Shown here in pieces: positions 1-7,166 of a DNA stretch of 10,040 nucleotides. Under the pieces are notes generated by a model that was given only the letters and a program-made list of their open reading frames with translations, had not been told where the DNA came from and did no database searches. The translations under genes and the position numbers were made by a program. Location: assembly GCA_902464595.1 (NCBI GenBank), contig CABQJX010000100.1, forward strand, positions 1-10,040, written 5' to 3'. Origin of the DNA: an uncultured Lachnoclostridium sp. Its GTDB lineage: Bacteria > Bacillota > Clostridia > Lachnospirales > Lachnospiraceae. Position 1 is the first letter of the stretch, and each line of letters opens with the position of its first letter.

Positions 1-55
1 GGGTGCTTACCTGCACCTGTGCGGACTGCATCACATTTTAAAAGAATCGAAGTGA
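1..55 (+). CDS. rnpA: RNase P protein component, C-terminal end only (partial)
   Basis: Only the last 17 codons are present; the reading frame starts at base 2 and ends at TGA 53-55. The visible tail, GAYLHLCGLHHILKESK, resembles the usual RnpA C-terminus (an LLHLxxLHxIL-type ending). RnpA is the protein cofactor of RNase P, which with the RNA subunit removes the 5' leader from pre-tRNAs. It sits directly before yidD, the standard order rpmH-rnpA-yidD-yidC in bacteria. The stop is only a few bases before the yidD start, so the two are very probably co-transcribed and may be translationally coupled. The catalytic RNR-type region lies outside the window, so integrity of the gene cannot be judged. 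Confidence 0.85.
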   Translation, partial: GAYLHLCGLHHILKESK

Positions 56-62
56 CGTGATT

Positions 63-275
63 ATGGCAAAATATCTTATTTTGTTGGTCAGGGGCTATCA
101 GAAATACCTTTCACCCCTGAAAGTAAAAACTCACTGTATTTACACACCTACGTGCTCTCAATACGCCATTGAGGCACTTCAAAAGTATGGTGCGTTGAAA
201 GGTACATGGTTGGCCTGTAAAAGGATACTTCGCTGTCATCCTTTTGCAGAAGGCGGTTATGATCCAGTTCCGTAG
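63..275 (+). CDS. yidD: Membrane protein insertion efficiency factor YidD
   Basis: This 70-residue protein belongs to the YidD family (formerly the 'haemolytic' DUF37 family), a small membrane-associated factor that helps YidC insert membrane proteins. An amphipathic N-terminal helix with R10, Y12, Q13 and SPL at 17-19 is followed by the family core: C25, then PTCSQYA at 29-35, then RILRCHP at 54-60 and the C-terminal GGYDPVP at 64-70. All three hallmark cysteines (C25, C31, C58) are present and the length is typical. I chose ATG 63 because MAKYLILL... fits the family N-terminus. An in-frame GTG at 57 would add two residues and overlaps less well with known homologues. No strong Shine-Dalgarno is visible, which suggests coupling to rnpA termination at 55. 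The next gene, yidC, starts 15 bases after the stop. Confidence 0.93.
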   Translation: MAKYLILLVRGYQKYLSPLKVKTHCIYTPTCSQYAIEALQKYGALKGTWLACKRILRCHPFAEGGYDPVP

Positions 276-278
276 ATC

Positions 279-287
279 AAAGGAGGT
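279..287 (+). promoter_or_regulatory. Strong ribosome binding site of yidC, adjacent GTG and TTG starts
   Basis: AAAGGAGGT is an almost complete anti-16S match. It is followed by two consecutive in-frame start codons: GTG at 291 (4 bases after AAAGGAGG-T) and TTG at 294 (7 bases after). The spacing slightly favours TTG 294, but both give essentially the same protein. Neither is ATG, so the strong SD probably compensates for a weak start codon. Confidence 0.7.
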
Positions 288-290
288 AGC

Positions 291-1613
291 GTGTTGAACA
301 GTATAGCTGGCGCAGTATTATTGACAAAAACAGGAGGTTTTCTGGGGCCCATTGCGGAGATCCTTGGATGGATCATGGATCTGTTATTCCGTCTCACAAG
401 CCAGTTCGGGATCCTGAATATCGGTTTGTGTATTATCCTGTTTACTCTGGTAACGAAGGTACTGATGATCCCTCTTACCATCAAGCAGCAGAAATCATCA
501 AAGCTCATGGCAGTTATGCAGCCGGAGATTGCAGCTATTCAGAAAAAGTATAAGGGCAAGGAAAATGATCAGAAGTATGCCATGATGATGCAGACAGAGA
601 TCAAGGCAGTGTATGAGAAGTACGGTACATCTATGACCGGCGGCTGTCTTCCCCTGCTGATCCAGATGCCTATCATTTTTGCCCTGTATCAGGTTATTTA
701 CCATATTCCTGCTTATGTACAGTCTGTGCGTGGATACTATGAGGCTGTAATAGCTAAATTACCGGCAGGTTATCAGACAACGGAGGCTTTCACCAGTCTG
801 GCGGAAGCCCACAAGATGACAGCGGCAAATTACGATTTCACAAACATCAACAATGTGATCGAATTATTATATAAGCTGACAGGACAGCAGTGGGATTCAC
901 TGGTCAATGCTTTTTCCTCTGTGGGACAGGCTGTGACAGAGAGCGGGATCCGGGTCGTGGAGGCCATTGAGGATATGCAGAGCTTCTTTGGCTTAAACAT
1001 TGCGTATACACCAATGCAGGTGATCGCAAACTATTTCAATAAGGCGGATAATACCTCCCTGCTTACCGCCCTGGCAGCGTTAAGCATCCCGCTTTTAGCT
1101 GGTTTGAGCCAGTGGTACAGTACAAAGCTGATGACAGCAAATCAGCCAAAGCAGGCCGATGATGCTCCGGGAGCCAGCATGATGAAGAGCATGAACATTA
1201 CCATGCCTCTCATGTCCGTATTTTTCTGCTTCTCCTTTGCGGCAGGTATCGGACTGTACTGGGTGGCCCAGAGTGTGTTCACGATTATCCAGCAGGTGGG
1301 AATCAATTCTTACTTAAAGAAAGTGGATATTGACGATCTGGTTCAGAAGAATCTGGAAAAGACCAACAAGAAGCGTGCCAAGAAGGGACTTCCTCCTACA
1401 AAAGTAGGCAATGTAGACGAGATGTTAAAGAAGATCGAGGAACAGGAAGCAAAACAGGAGCAGGCTCAGATGGCCAAGATTGCAAAGACCAAGGCGGCAG
1501 TGGAGGAATCCAACCGGTATTACAATGAAAATGCAAAGCCGGGAAGCCTGGCGGCAAAAGCCAATATGGTGGCAAAATATAATGAGAAGCATGAGAAAGG
1601 AAATAAAAAGTAG
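291..1613 (+). CDS. yidC: Membrane protein insertase YidC/Oxa1 family (long clostridial type)
   Basis: YidC inserts and folds inner-membrane proteins, alone or with the Sec translocon. The 440-residue protein has hydrophobic segments near 5-25, 41-62, 117-138, 256-276 and a final pair between about 302 and 338. A cytoplasmic hairpin (about 63-112) follows the IPLTIKQQKS motif at 60-69. The groove position that is Arg in E. coli and Bacillus YidC is Lys56 here by alignment to the PLT motif, so positive charge is kept. An insert of about 90 residues (139-231) separates the second and third core helices, and a very Lys/Glu-rich cytoplasmic tail covers about 342-440, making it much longer than Bacillus SpoIIIJ. 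The N-terminus shows no lipobox cysteine, unlike Bacillus homologues. It lies in the rnpA-yidD-yidC-jag cluster; jag begins 12 bases downstream with its SD overlapping the yidC stop, implying coupled translation. Confidence 0.96.
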   Translation: MLNSIAGAVLLTKTGGFLGPIAEILGWIMDLLFRLTSQFGILNIGLCIILFTLVTKVLMIPLTIKQQKSSKLMAVMQPEIAAIQKKYKGKENDQKYAMMMQTEIKAVYEKYGTSMTGGCLPLLIQMPIIFALYQVIYHIPAYVQSVRGYYEAVIAKLPAGYQTTEAFTSLAEAHKMTAANYDFTNINNVIELLYKLTGQQWDSLVNAFSSVGQAVTESGIRVVEAIEDMQSFFGLNIAYTPMQVIANYFNKADNTSLLTALAALSIPLLAGLSQWYSTKLMTANQPKQADDAPGASMMKSMNITMPLMSVFFCFSFAAGIGLYWVAQSVFTIIQQVGINSYLKKVDIDDLVQKNLEKTNKKRAKKGLPPTKVGNVDEMLKKIEEQEAKQEQAQMAKIAKTKAAVEESNRYYNENAKPGSLAAKANMVAKYNEKHEKGNKK

Positions 1614-1625
1614 GAGGGGTTTTGT

Positions 1626-2414
1626 ATGGAGATGATTACAGTTACTGCCAAGACAGTGGACGAAGCAGTTACAAAGGCGCTGATCCAGCTTGAAACCACC
1701 AGCGACAAACTGGAGTATGAGGTCGTTGATAAGGGAAGCGCAGGCTTCCTGGGTATCGGAGCAAAACCTGCGGTGATCCGTGCAAAGAAGAAGGATACGG
1801 TGGAGGACCGGGCCATGGATTTTTTGACCAGGATCTTCGGAGCTATGAATATGCAGGTTAATATTACCGCAGCCTACAATGAGGAAGAACAGGAGCTGTC
1901 CTTAAACCTTGAGGGGGAGGATATGGGAATTCTGATCGGAAAGAGAGGGCAGACTCTGGATTCTCTCCAGTATCTGGTAAGTCTGATCGTCAACAAGGAG
2001 TCTGAGGGGTATCTTCGGGTGAAATTGGATACGGAGAATTACCGCGAGAGAAGAAAAGAGACGCTGGAGACATTGGCCAAGAACATTGCTTACAAGGTAA
2101 AGAGGACAAAACGTCCCGTATCCCTGGAGCCAATGAACCCTTATGAGAGAAGGATCATTCACGCTGCCCTTCAGAATGATAAGTTTGTAACTACCAGAAG
2201 CGAGGGGGAGGAACCGTTCCGCCATGTCGTGATTGCTCTCAAGAGGGAAGCATCCTTTGAGCGTAAGGGGCGTTACGACAGGAACCGTGGGGGCCGTTAT
2301 GACCGCACAGGCGGTTACAGCAGGAACCGCGCAGAAAACGGCGACAGCTTTTCCAAACCAGCTGCAGATGCAGCTCAGGAGACACAGGAGACAGCTGCCG
2401 GTGACAATGAATAG
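1626..2414 (+). CDS. jag: Jag/KhpB RNA-binding protein (Jag-N, KH, R3H)
   Basis: This is a cytoplasmic RNA-binding protein of the Jag family (KhpB/EloR in streptococci), linked to control of cell elongation and mRNA regulation and almost always next to yidC. The 262-residue protein shows the Jag-N domain (about 4-53) with its GSAGFLGIGAKPA signature at 37-49. A KH domain follows, with the GKRG loop at 105-108 in GILIGKRGQTLDSLQ. The R3H domain (about 140-208) carries the R175-x3-H179 motif in NPYERRIIH. A low-complexity tail (213-235) rich in Arg, Gly and Tyr, with repeated YDR/YSR units, ends in an acidic Gln/Ala/Glu stretch. The SD AGGAGGGG at 1612-1619 overlaps the yidC stop; ATG 1626 has 8-base spacing from AGGAGG, and ATG 1632 is a weaker alternative. 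An intrinsic terminator follows the gene. Confidence 0.95.
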   Translation: MEMITVTAKTVDEAVTKALIQLETTSDKLEYEVVDKGSAGFLGIGAKPAVIRAKKKDTVEDRAMDFLTRIFGAMNMQVNITAAYNEEEQELSLNLEGEDMGILIGKRGQTLDSLQYLVSLIVNKESEGYLRVKLDTENYRERRKETLETLAKNIAYKVKRTKRPVSLEPMNPYERRIIHAALQNDKFVTTRSEGEEPFRHVVIALKREASFERKGRYDRNRGGRYDRTGGYSRNRAENGDSFSKPAADAAQETQETAAGDNE

Positions 2415-2418
2415 TTAC

Positions 2419-2436
2419 GTCTGCTGCTTAGCAGAC
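2419..2436 (+). other. Short hairpin just after the jag stop
   Basis: A 7-bp perfect stem (GTCTGCT / AGCAGAC) closes a GCTT tetraloop, five bases after the jag stop codon. No T-tract follows, so it is not an intrinsic terminator by itself. It may protect the mRNA 3' end or act together with the terminator that starts 24 bases downstream; the role is inferred. Confidence 0.4.
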
Positions 2437-2459
2437 CCTAAGGAACAATGAAACTGGTT

Positions 2460-2490
2460 AAAAGGCTGTTGCAGAAGCGACGGCCTTTTT
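2460..2490 (+). terminator. Intrinsic terminator between jag and mnmE
   Basis: The 5' arm 2460-2472 pairs over 13 positions with 2477-2489 (two G-U wobbles) around an AGAA loop, and the 3' arm ends in a run of five T. This is a canonical Rho-independent terminator, and it would end or attenuate transcription from the rnpA-yidD-yidC-jag unit. Only 20 bases separate it from the mnmE ATG, leaving no room for a separate promoter downstream. mnmE expression must therefore come from read-through or from a promoter upstream within or around the end of jag. Confidence 0.88.
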
Positions 2491-2510
2491 GCTCTAAATG
2501 AGGAAAATTT

Positions 2511-3890
2511 ATGAAAAAAGATACCATTGCGGCGATTGCCACAGGAATGAGCAACTCGGGCATCGGCATTGTCAGGATCAGTGGAAGCGAAGCCTTTTCC
2601 ATTATTGACAGGATATTTTGTAGCAAGAATGGGGAAAAGGTGAAGATCAGCAGCATGCCCTCCCACCGGGTTCATTATGGGTTTATTTATGACGGTGATC
2701 AGAAGATAGACGAGGTATTGGTGCTTATTATGAAGGGGCCTCACAGCTATACGGCGGAGGATACAGTAGAGATTGACTGCCACGGCGGGGTTCTGATGGT
2801 GAAGCGGATCCTGGAAACTGTGATCCATGCAGGAGCCAGGACAGCGGAGCCGGGGGAATTTACAAAACGCGCATTTTTAAACGGACGGCTTGATCTGTCC
2901 CAGGCTGAGGCGGTGGCAGATATTATACACGCCACCAATGAATATGCGTTAAAGAGTTCTGTCAGCCAGCTGAGCGGTTCTGTGTCCAGGAAAATAGGGG
3001 ATCTGAGGAGCAGGATCCTTTATGAGATCGCATGGATCGAATCAGCGTTAGACGACCCGGAGCACATTTCGCTGGAAGGCTACGGGGAACGGCTTTTGGA
3101 GGCATTAGATCCCATGATCGGGCAGGTAGAGGAGCTTCTTCGCTCAGCTGATGATGGGAGGGTTATGGCCGAGGGCGTAAAGACCGTGATCCTTGGAAAG
3201 CCAAATGCAGGAAAATCTTCCCTGATGAATGTTCTTTTGGGGGAGGAGAGGGCGATTGTGACTGAGATTGCCGGAACGACCAGGGATACATTGGAGGAGC
3301 ATATTTATCTTCAGGGCATCAGCCTTAATGTGGTGGATACGGCGGGTATACGTGATACAGAAGACGTAGTGGAGAGGATCGGCGTAGACCGGGCCATGAG
3401 GGCTGCTAAGGATGCAGATCTCATTATCTATGTGGTAGATGGGTCACGGCCCTTAGATGAAAGCGACCGGGAGATTATGGAGCTGATCCGAGACCGAAAA
3501 TCCATTGTCCTGTTAAATAAGACGGATCTGGAGCTTCAAATTGATGCAGCTTCTCTGGAAAAGCAATGCGGCCGCAGGGTGATCCCTATTTCTGCAAAAG
3601 AAGAACAGGGCATCGGACAGCTGGAGGAGGAGATCAAGCATCTGTTTTATCACGGAGAACTGTCGTTTAATGATCAGGTGTATATTACCAATGTCCGTCA
3701 CAAGGAAGCACTGGAGCAGGCGCTGGAGAGTCTCAGGATGGTAAAGCAGAGCGTAAAGAGCCAGCTCCCGGAAGATTTTTATTCCATTGACCTGATGGAA
3801 GCATATGAGCAGCTGGGATTCATCATCGGACAGGCAGTGGATGACGATGTGGTAAACGAGATTTTTGCAAAATTCTGTATGGGAAAATAG
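2511..3890 (+). CDS. mnmE: tRNA uridine-5-carboxymethylaminomethyl(34) synthesis GTPase MnmE
   Basis: MnmE (TrmE) is a GTPase that with MnmG installs the aminomethyl or carboxymethylaminomethyl group on C5 of wobble uridine-34 of several tRNAs, using a tetrahydrofolate-derived carbon. The 459-residue length is typical. The N-terminal TrmE_N domain (about 1-120) begins DTIAAIATG and contains the GPHSYTAEDTVEIDCHGG stretch at 77-93. A helical domain surrounds the inserted G domain. G-domain motifs are complete: P-loop GKPNAGKS 229-236, TTRDT 256-260, DTAGI 276-280, NKTD 336-339 and SAKE 361-364. The C-terminus is the conserved FCMGK with Cys456. ATG 2511 is preceded by a GAGGA ribosome binding site at about 2500-2504. 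It is followed after 70 bases by mnmG, its functional partner. No defects are visible. Confidence 0.97.
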   Translation: MKKDTIAAIATGMSNSGIGIVRISGSEAFSIIDRIFCSKNGEKVKISSMPSHRVHYGFIYDGDQKIDEVLVLIMKGPHSYTAEDTVEIDCHGGVLMVKRILETVIHAGARTAEPGEFTKRAFLNGRLDLSQAEAVADIIHATNEYALKSSVSQLSGSVSRKIGDLRSRILYEIAWIESALDDPEHISLEGYGERLLEALDPMIGQVEELLRSADDGRVMAEGVKTVILGKPNAGKSSLMNVLLGEERAIVTEIAGTTRDTLEEHIYLQGISLNVVDTAGIRDTEDVVERIGVDRAMRAAKDADLIIYVVDGSRPLDESDREIMELIRDRKSIVLLNKTDLELQIDAASLEKQCGRRVIPISAKEEQGIGQLEEEIKHLFYHGELSFNDQVYITNVRHKEALEQALESLRMVKQSVKSQLPEDFYSIDLMEAYEQLGFIIGQAVDDDVVNEIFAKFCMGK

Positions 3891-3960
3891 GGAAACTCAA
3901 AGATGATACAGGATGTTTGTAGATTTACAGCTGAATGGATACGCATAGGGAGGAAGAAGA

Positions 3961-5835
3961 ATGCCTTATTTAGAAGAAACATATGACGTAGTGGTGGTAG
4001 GAGCGGGACACGCGGGATGCGAGGCTGCTTTAGCCAGCGCCAGGCTCGGAATGGAGACGATTCTTTTTACCGTCAGTGTGGACAGCATCGCTCTCATGCC
4101 CTGCAATCCCAACATTGGAGGGAGCTCAAAAGGCCATCTAGTGCGGGAGTTAGATGCTTTAGGCGGAGAGATGGGAAAAAATATTGATAAGACGTTTATC
4201 CAGTCCAAAATGCTCAATGAATCAAAGGGGCCTGCTGTCCATTCCCTGCGCGCTCAGGCAGATAAACAGGATTACAGCAGCCAGATGCGCCGTACTCTGG
4301 AGAATACAGAGCATCTGACCATACGTCAGGCGGAGGTCTCTGAATTAATCGTGGAGGAGCAGAAAATCTGCGGGGTAAAGACATCTTCCGGGGCCATTTA
4401 TCATGCCAGGGCGGTGGTGCTGTGTACGGGAACCTATCTGAGAGCGCGATGTATTTATGGAGATGTGAGCAATCCAACGGGGCCCAACGGGCTTCAGTCG
4501 GCGAATCATCTGACTGATTCTCTGGAAAAAAATGGAATTGAAATGTTCCGCTTTAAAACAGGAACTCCTGCCAGAGTGGATCGGCGCAGCATAGATTTTT
4601 CAAAAATGGAAGAACAGTTTGGAGATCAGCGGATCGTTCCATTTTCATTTTCCACAGATCCGGATTCCGTTCAAAAGGAGCAGGTTTCCTGCTGGCTTAC
4701 TTATACCAATGAAGAAACCCATCACATTATCCGGGAAAATCTGGATCGATCCCCCCTGTTTTCAGGGGCGATCGAGGGAACGGGCCCCAGATATTGTCCG
4801 TCCATTGAGGATAAAGTGGTTAAATTCCCGGATAAAAATAGGCATCAGGTATTTGTGGAGCCGGAGGGACTTTATACAAATGAAATGTACCTGGGAGGAA
4901 TGAGCAGTTCCCTTCCTGAGGATGTGCAGTATGCTATGTACCGTACTGTGCCGGGGTTAGAAAATGTAAAGATCGTGAGAAATGCTTATGCCATCGAGTA
5001 TGACTGCATCAACTCCCTTCAGCTCAAGCCCACGCTGGAGTTTAAGAAAATATCCGGCCTGTTTGCAGGCGGACAGTTCAACGGAAGCTCCGGATATGAG
5101 GAAGCAGCTGTTCAGGGATTTATGGCAGGCGTCAATGCAGTGAGAAAATTAAAAGGGCAGGAGCCAGTGGTTTTGGATCGGTCTCAGGCCTACATCGGAG
5201 TCCTGATTGACGATCTGGTGACAAAGGAAAACCACGAGCCATACCGTATGATGACCTCACGGGCAGAATACCGCCTGCTGCTGCGCCAGGACAATGCGGA
5301 CATACGGCTGAGAGCCATTGGACATGAGATCGGCCTGGTAAGCGATGAGGAATATCAGGCTCTTTTGGATAAGATCCAGGCTATTCAGACAGAGATCCAA
5401 AGGCTTGGAAAGACTGTGATTGGAGTGAGTGATCGGGTACAGCAATATTTGGGAAAATATGGAAGTACCTTACTGAAATCGGGAATTACCTTGGCAGAGT
5501 TGGTGAGAAGGCCGGAGCTGGATTATGAAAAGCTGGCAGAGCTGGATCCTGACCGTCCGGCCCTTCCGGAAGCAGTAAAAGAGCAGGTTAATATTGAAAT
5601 CAAGTATGAGGGATATATTAAACGACAGACACAGCAGGTAGCGCAGTTTAAAAAGCTAGAGGGAAGAAAGCTGCCAGAGAATTTTGATTATTCTCAGGTA
5701 AACAGTCTAAGGCGGGAGGCAGTTCAAAAGCTTAACAAGGTACAGCCAGCCACCATCGGCCAGGCTTCTCGCATCTCTGGCGTATCTCCGGCAGACATAT
5801 CTGTTCTGTTGGTTCACTTTACAAGAAAGCAGTAG
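3961..5835 (+). CDS. mnmG: tRNA uridine-5-carboxymethylaminomethyl(34) synthesis enzyme MnmG (GidA)
   Basis: MnmG is the FAD-dependent partner of MnmE; the heteromeric complex modifies U34 of tRNAs in the cytoplasm. The 624-residue length is normal for the family. The N-terminal Rossmann dinucleotide motif is GAGHAG at 14-19 after a VVVV strand. The CNPNIGG segment has Cys48 (equivalent to the conserved N-terminal cysteine). GIDA signature 1 is GPRYCPSIEDK at 274-284 with Cys278, and signature 2 is AGGQFNGSSGYEEA at 368-381. The C-terminal helical domain ends with the conserved IGQASRISGVSPADISVLL stretch. ATG 3961 has the SD AGGGAGGA at 3947-3954. rsmG starts only 9 bases after the stop, so the two are surely co-transcribed. 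No frameshift or missing motif is seen. Confidence 0.97.
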   Translation: MPYLEETYDVVVVGAGHAGCEAALASARLGMETILFTVSVDSIALMPCNPNIGGSSKGHLVRELDALGGEMGKNIDKTFIQSKMLNESKGPAVHSLRAQADKQDYSSQMRRTLENTEHLTIRQAEVSELIVEEQKICGVKTSSGAIYHARAVVLCTGTYLRARCIYGDVSNPTGPNGLQSANHLTDSLEKNGIEMFRFKTGTPARVDRRSIDFSKMEEQFGDQRIVPFSFSTDPDSVQKEQVSCWLTYTNEETHHIIRENLDRSPLFSGAIEGTGPRYCPSIEDKVVKFPDKNRHQVFVEPEGLYTNEMYLGGMSSSLPEDVQYAMYRTVPGLENVKIVRNAYAIEYDCINSLQLKPTLEFKKISGLFAGGQFNGSSGYEEAAVQGFMAGVNAVRKLKGQEPVVLDRSQAYIGVLIDDLVTKENHEPYRMMTSRAEYRLLLRQDNADIRLRAIGHEIGLVSDEEYQALLDKIQAIQTEIQRLGKTVIGVSDRVQQYLGKYGSTLLKSGITLAELVRRPELDYEKLAELDPDRPALPEAVKEQVNIEIKYEGYIKRQTQQVAQFKKLEGRKLPENFDYSQVNSLRREAVQKLNKVQPATIGQASRISGVSPADISVLLVHFTRKQ

Positions 5836-5844
5836 GGAGAAGAA

Positions 5845-6639
5845 ATGACAGATACCTTTAGAAAAAAAATGGAATATGAGTTAGGGCTTTTGGGAATTTC
5901 CCTCAGCGATCAACAATTGGAACAGTTTTATACCTACTACCAGATGCTGGTGGAAAAAAATAAGGTGATGAATCTGACTGCCATCACAGAGGAAGGAGAT
6001 GTGGTGTCAAAACATTTTTGCGACAGCCTTTCCCTGTTTCGGGTGATTGCCAAAGGTGAAGAAAGGGCAAAAGAGACAGAAAACAAAAAAACGGAAGGAA
6101 GGATTTCCTACAGCCCTGAAATGATGAAGGGACAGAGCCTTATTGATGTGGGAACAGGAGCTGGATTTCCGGGGATCCCCTTAAAGATTGCTTTTCCCGG
6201 CCTTCGGCTCACACTGCTGGATTCCCTGAATAAAAGGGTAAAATTTTTGGAAGAAGTATGTCAGGCTCTGAAATTGGAAGATGTCACTTTTGTTCATGGA
6301 AGGGCGGAGGACATTGGAAGAAAGGCTGAGCATCGGGAGCAATATGATTGGTGTGTGTCCAGAGCTGTGGCAAATCTGGCCTCTCTCTCTGAATACGATA
6401 TGCCTTTTGTAAAGATAGGGGGATGCTTTGTACCGTATAAATCCGGTGAGATTGAAGAAGAATTAAAAAATGCGGAGAAAGCAATCCACCTTTTAGGAGG
6501 AGAGATTCTTCAAGTGGAAAAATTCCAGCTTCCAGGAACAGATGTCTCCCGGTCGTTGGTAGTGATCAAAAAAATAAAGGCAACGTCTAAAAAATATCCA
6601 AGAAAAGCGGGAATGCCTACCAAGGAACCATTGTCATAA
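5845..6639 (+). CDS. rsmG: 16S rRNA (guanine(527)-N(7))-methyltransferase RsmG (GidB)
   Basis: RsmG uses S-adenosylmethionine to make m7G527 in 16S rRNA (E. coli numbering); loss gives low-level streptomycin resistance in other bacteria. The Rossmann SAM motif is DVGTGAGFPG at 101-110. It is followed by the DSLNKRVKFL motif at 126-135, the HGRAED segment at 151-156 and the VSRAVANL motif at 171-178. The family C-terminus KYPRKAGMPTKEPL is at 250-263. At 264 residues it is longer than the usual roughly 240. The extra length appears to be a charged Lys/Glu-rich insert at about 70-96, between the N-terminal helical region and the SAM motif. ATG 5845 has the SD GGGAGAAG overlapping the mnmG stop. 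It is the last gene of the mnmE-mnmG-rsmG unit; a hairpin terminator follows 76 bases downstream. Confidence 0.96.
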   Translation: MTDTFRKKMEYELGLLGISLSDQQLEQFYTYYQMLVEKNKVMNLTAITEEGDVVSKHFCDSLSLFRVIAKGEERAKETENKKTEGRISYSPEMMKGQSLIDVGTGAGFPGIPLKIAFPGLRLTLLDSLNKRVKFLEEVCQALKLEDVTFVHGRAEDIGRKAEHREQYDWCVSRAVANLASLSEYDMPFVKIGGCFVPYKSGEIEEELKNAEKAIHLLGGEILQVEKFQLPGTDVSRSLVVIKKIKATSKKYPRKAGMPTKEPLS

Positions 6640-6715
6640 GTCATGAATGAGGATAAACATGTTTGCCGCTAAAGACAGCTGCTGATCGACATGGATGCAA
6701 ATCAATATAGTTAAT

Positions 6716-6761
6716 AAAAAAGCATCTGTATGTTTCACGTGAAACATGCAGATGCTTTTTT
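6716..6761 (+). terminator. Long-stem intrinsic terminator of rsmG containing parS
   Basis: The 46 bases form a nearly perfect palindrome centred between 6738 and 6739. The outer arms are AAAAAAGCATCTG (6716-6728) and CAGATGCTTTTTT (6749-6761), with one T-G wobble at 6729/6748. The A-run and T-run with a GC-containing stem are the classic form of a terminator able to work in both directions. It lies 76 bases after the rsmG stop. The top of the stem is a 16-bp parS palindrome, giving an unusually long stem of about 20 or more base pairs. Confidence 0.85.
6731..6746. promoter_or_regulatory. parS: parS centromere-like site 1 (ParB/Spo0J binding)
   Basis: TGTTTCACGTGAAACA is a perfect 16-bp palindrome and matches the known bacterial parS consensus TGTTNCACGTGAAACA at every position. 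ParB (Spo0J) dimers load at such sites, spread as CTP clamps and recruit SMC condensin to organise and segregate the origin region. Location in the origin-proximal mnmG-rsmG neighbourhood agrees with where parS sites cluster in Firmicutes. Binding itself is inferred from the match. Confidence 0.93.
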
Positions 6762-6843
6762 GATATAGAAATTAGAAAATAACAATAAGCTTTCTGAAAG
6801 AGATCCTATCCATAACCAGAAAGATAGATCGCTGAAGGAGTAA

Positions 6844-6867
6844 AGAAAAATAGAAAAATAGAAAAAT
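6844..6867 (+). repeat. Short tandem repeat, 3 x 8 bp (AGAAAAAT)
   Basis: Three perfect contiguous copies of AGAAAAAT occupy 6844-6851, 6852-6859 and 6860-6867. The array lies in the A-rich spacer and probably arose by slippage. Copy number may vary between strains (inference). Confidence 0.85.
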
Positions 6868-6970
6868 AAAAAGTGGGAAAGTAAATCTTTATTCCATGGA
6901 ACAATTAAAAAACAAAACAAAAAGGAAAACAAAATAAAGCGGAGAAAAGGAAAGAAAAACCAAAAATGAA

Positions 6971-7090
6971 ACAAAATAAAACAAAACAAAACGAATCAGG
7001 GAAAAATAAAAGTGGATTAAAACAAATTAGAACGAAACAAAACAAATCAAAACAAATCAAAATAAATTAAAACAGATTGAAATAGCATAA
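6971..7090. repeat. Degenerate ~10-nt periodic A-tract array
   Basis: Cut into 10-base units, the stretch reads as a series of similar blocks of the form AACAAATNAA. The clearest part is 7041-7060, two identical AACAAATCAA units, flanked by AACAAATTAG (7021), AACGAAACAA (7031), AATAAATTAA (7061) and AACAGATTGA (7071). Looser copies extend left to about 6971. A-tracts recurring near the helical repeat are known to bend DNA, so an intrinsically curved segment is expected. No protein-coding signal is present. Confidence 0.6.
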
Positions 7091-7166
7091 GGGCTGAAAT
7101 GGTTAAAAATGAAACTGAAATAAGACAAATTTAAAATCAATAAAACTCTTGAAAGGGGGAAAAAGA

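Noticed and set aside
257..508. Minus-strand ORF opposite the start of yidC, and similar antisense ORFs within mnmE, mnmG and rsmG
   Set aside because: They are shadows of strongly supported genes on the other strand, with no independent signal.
6892..6901. TTCCATGGAA palindrome, resembling a parS lacking its central CG
   Set aside because: The central CACGTG needed for ParB recognition is missing and a 10-bp palindrome is expected by chance in 10 kb.
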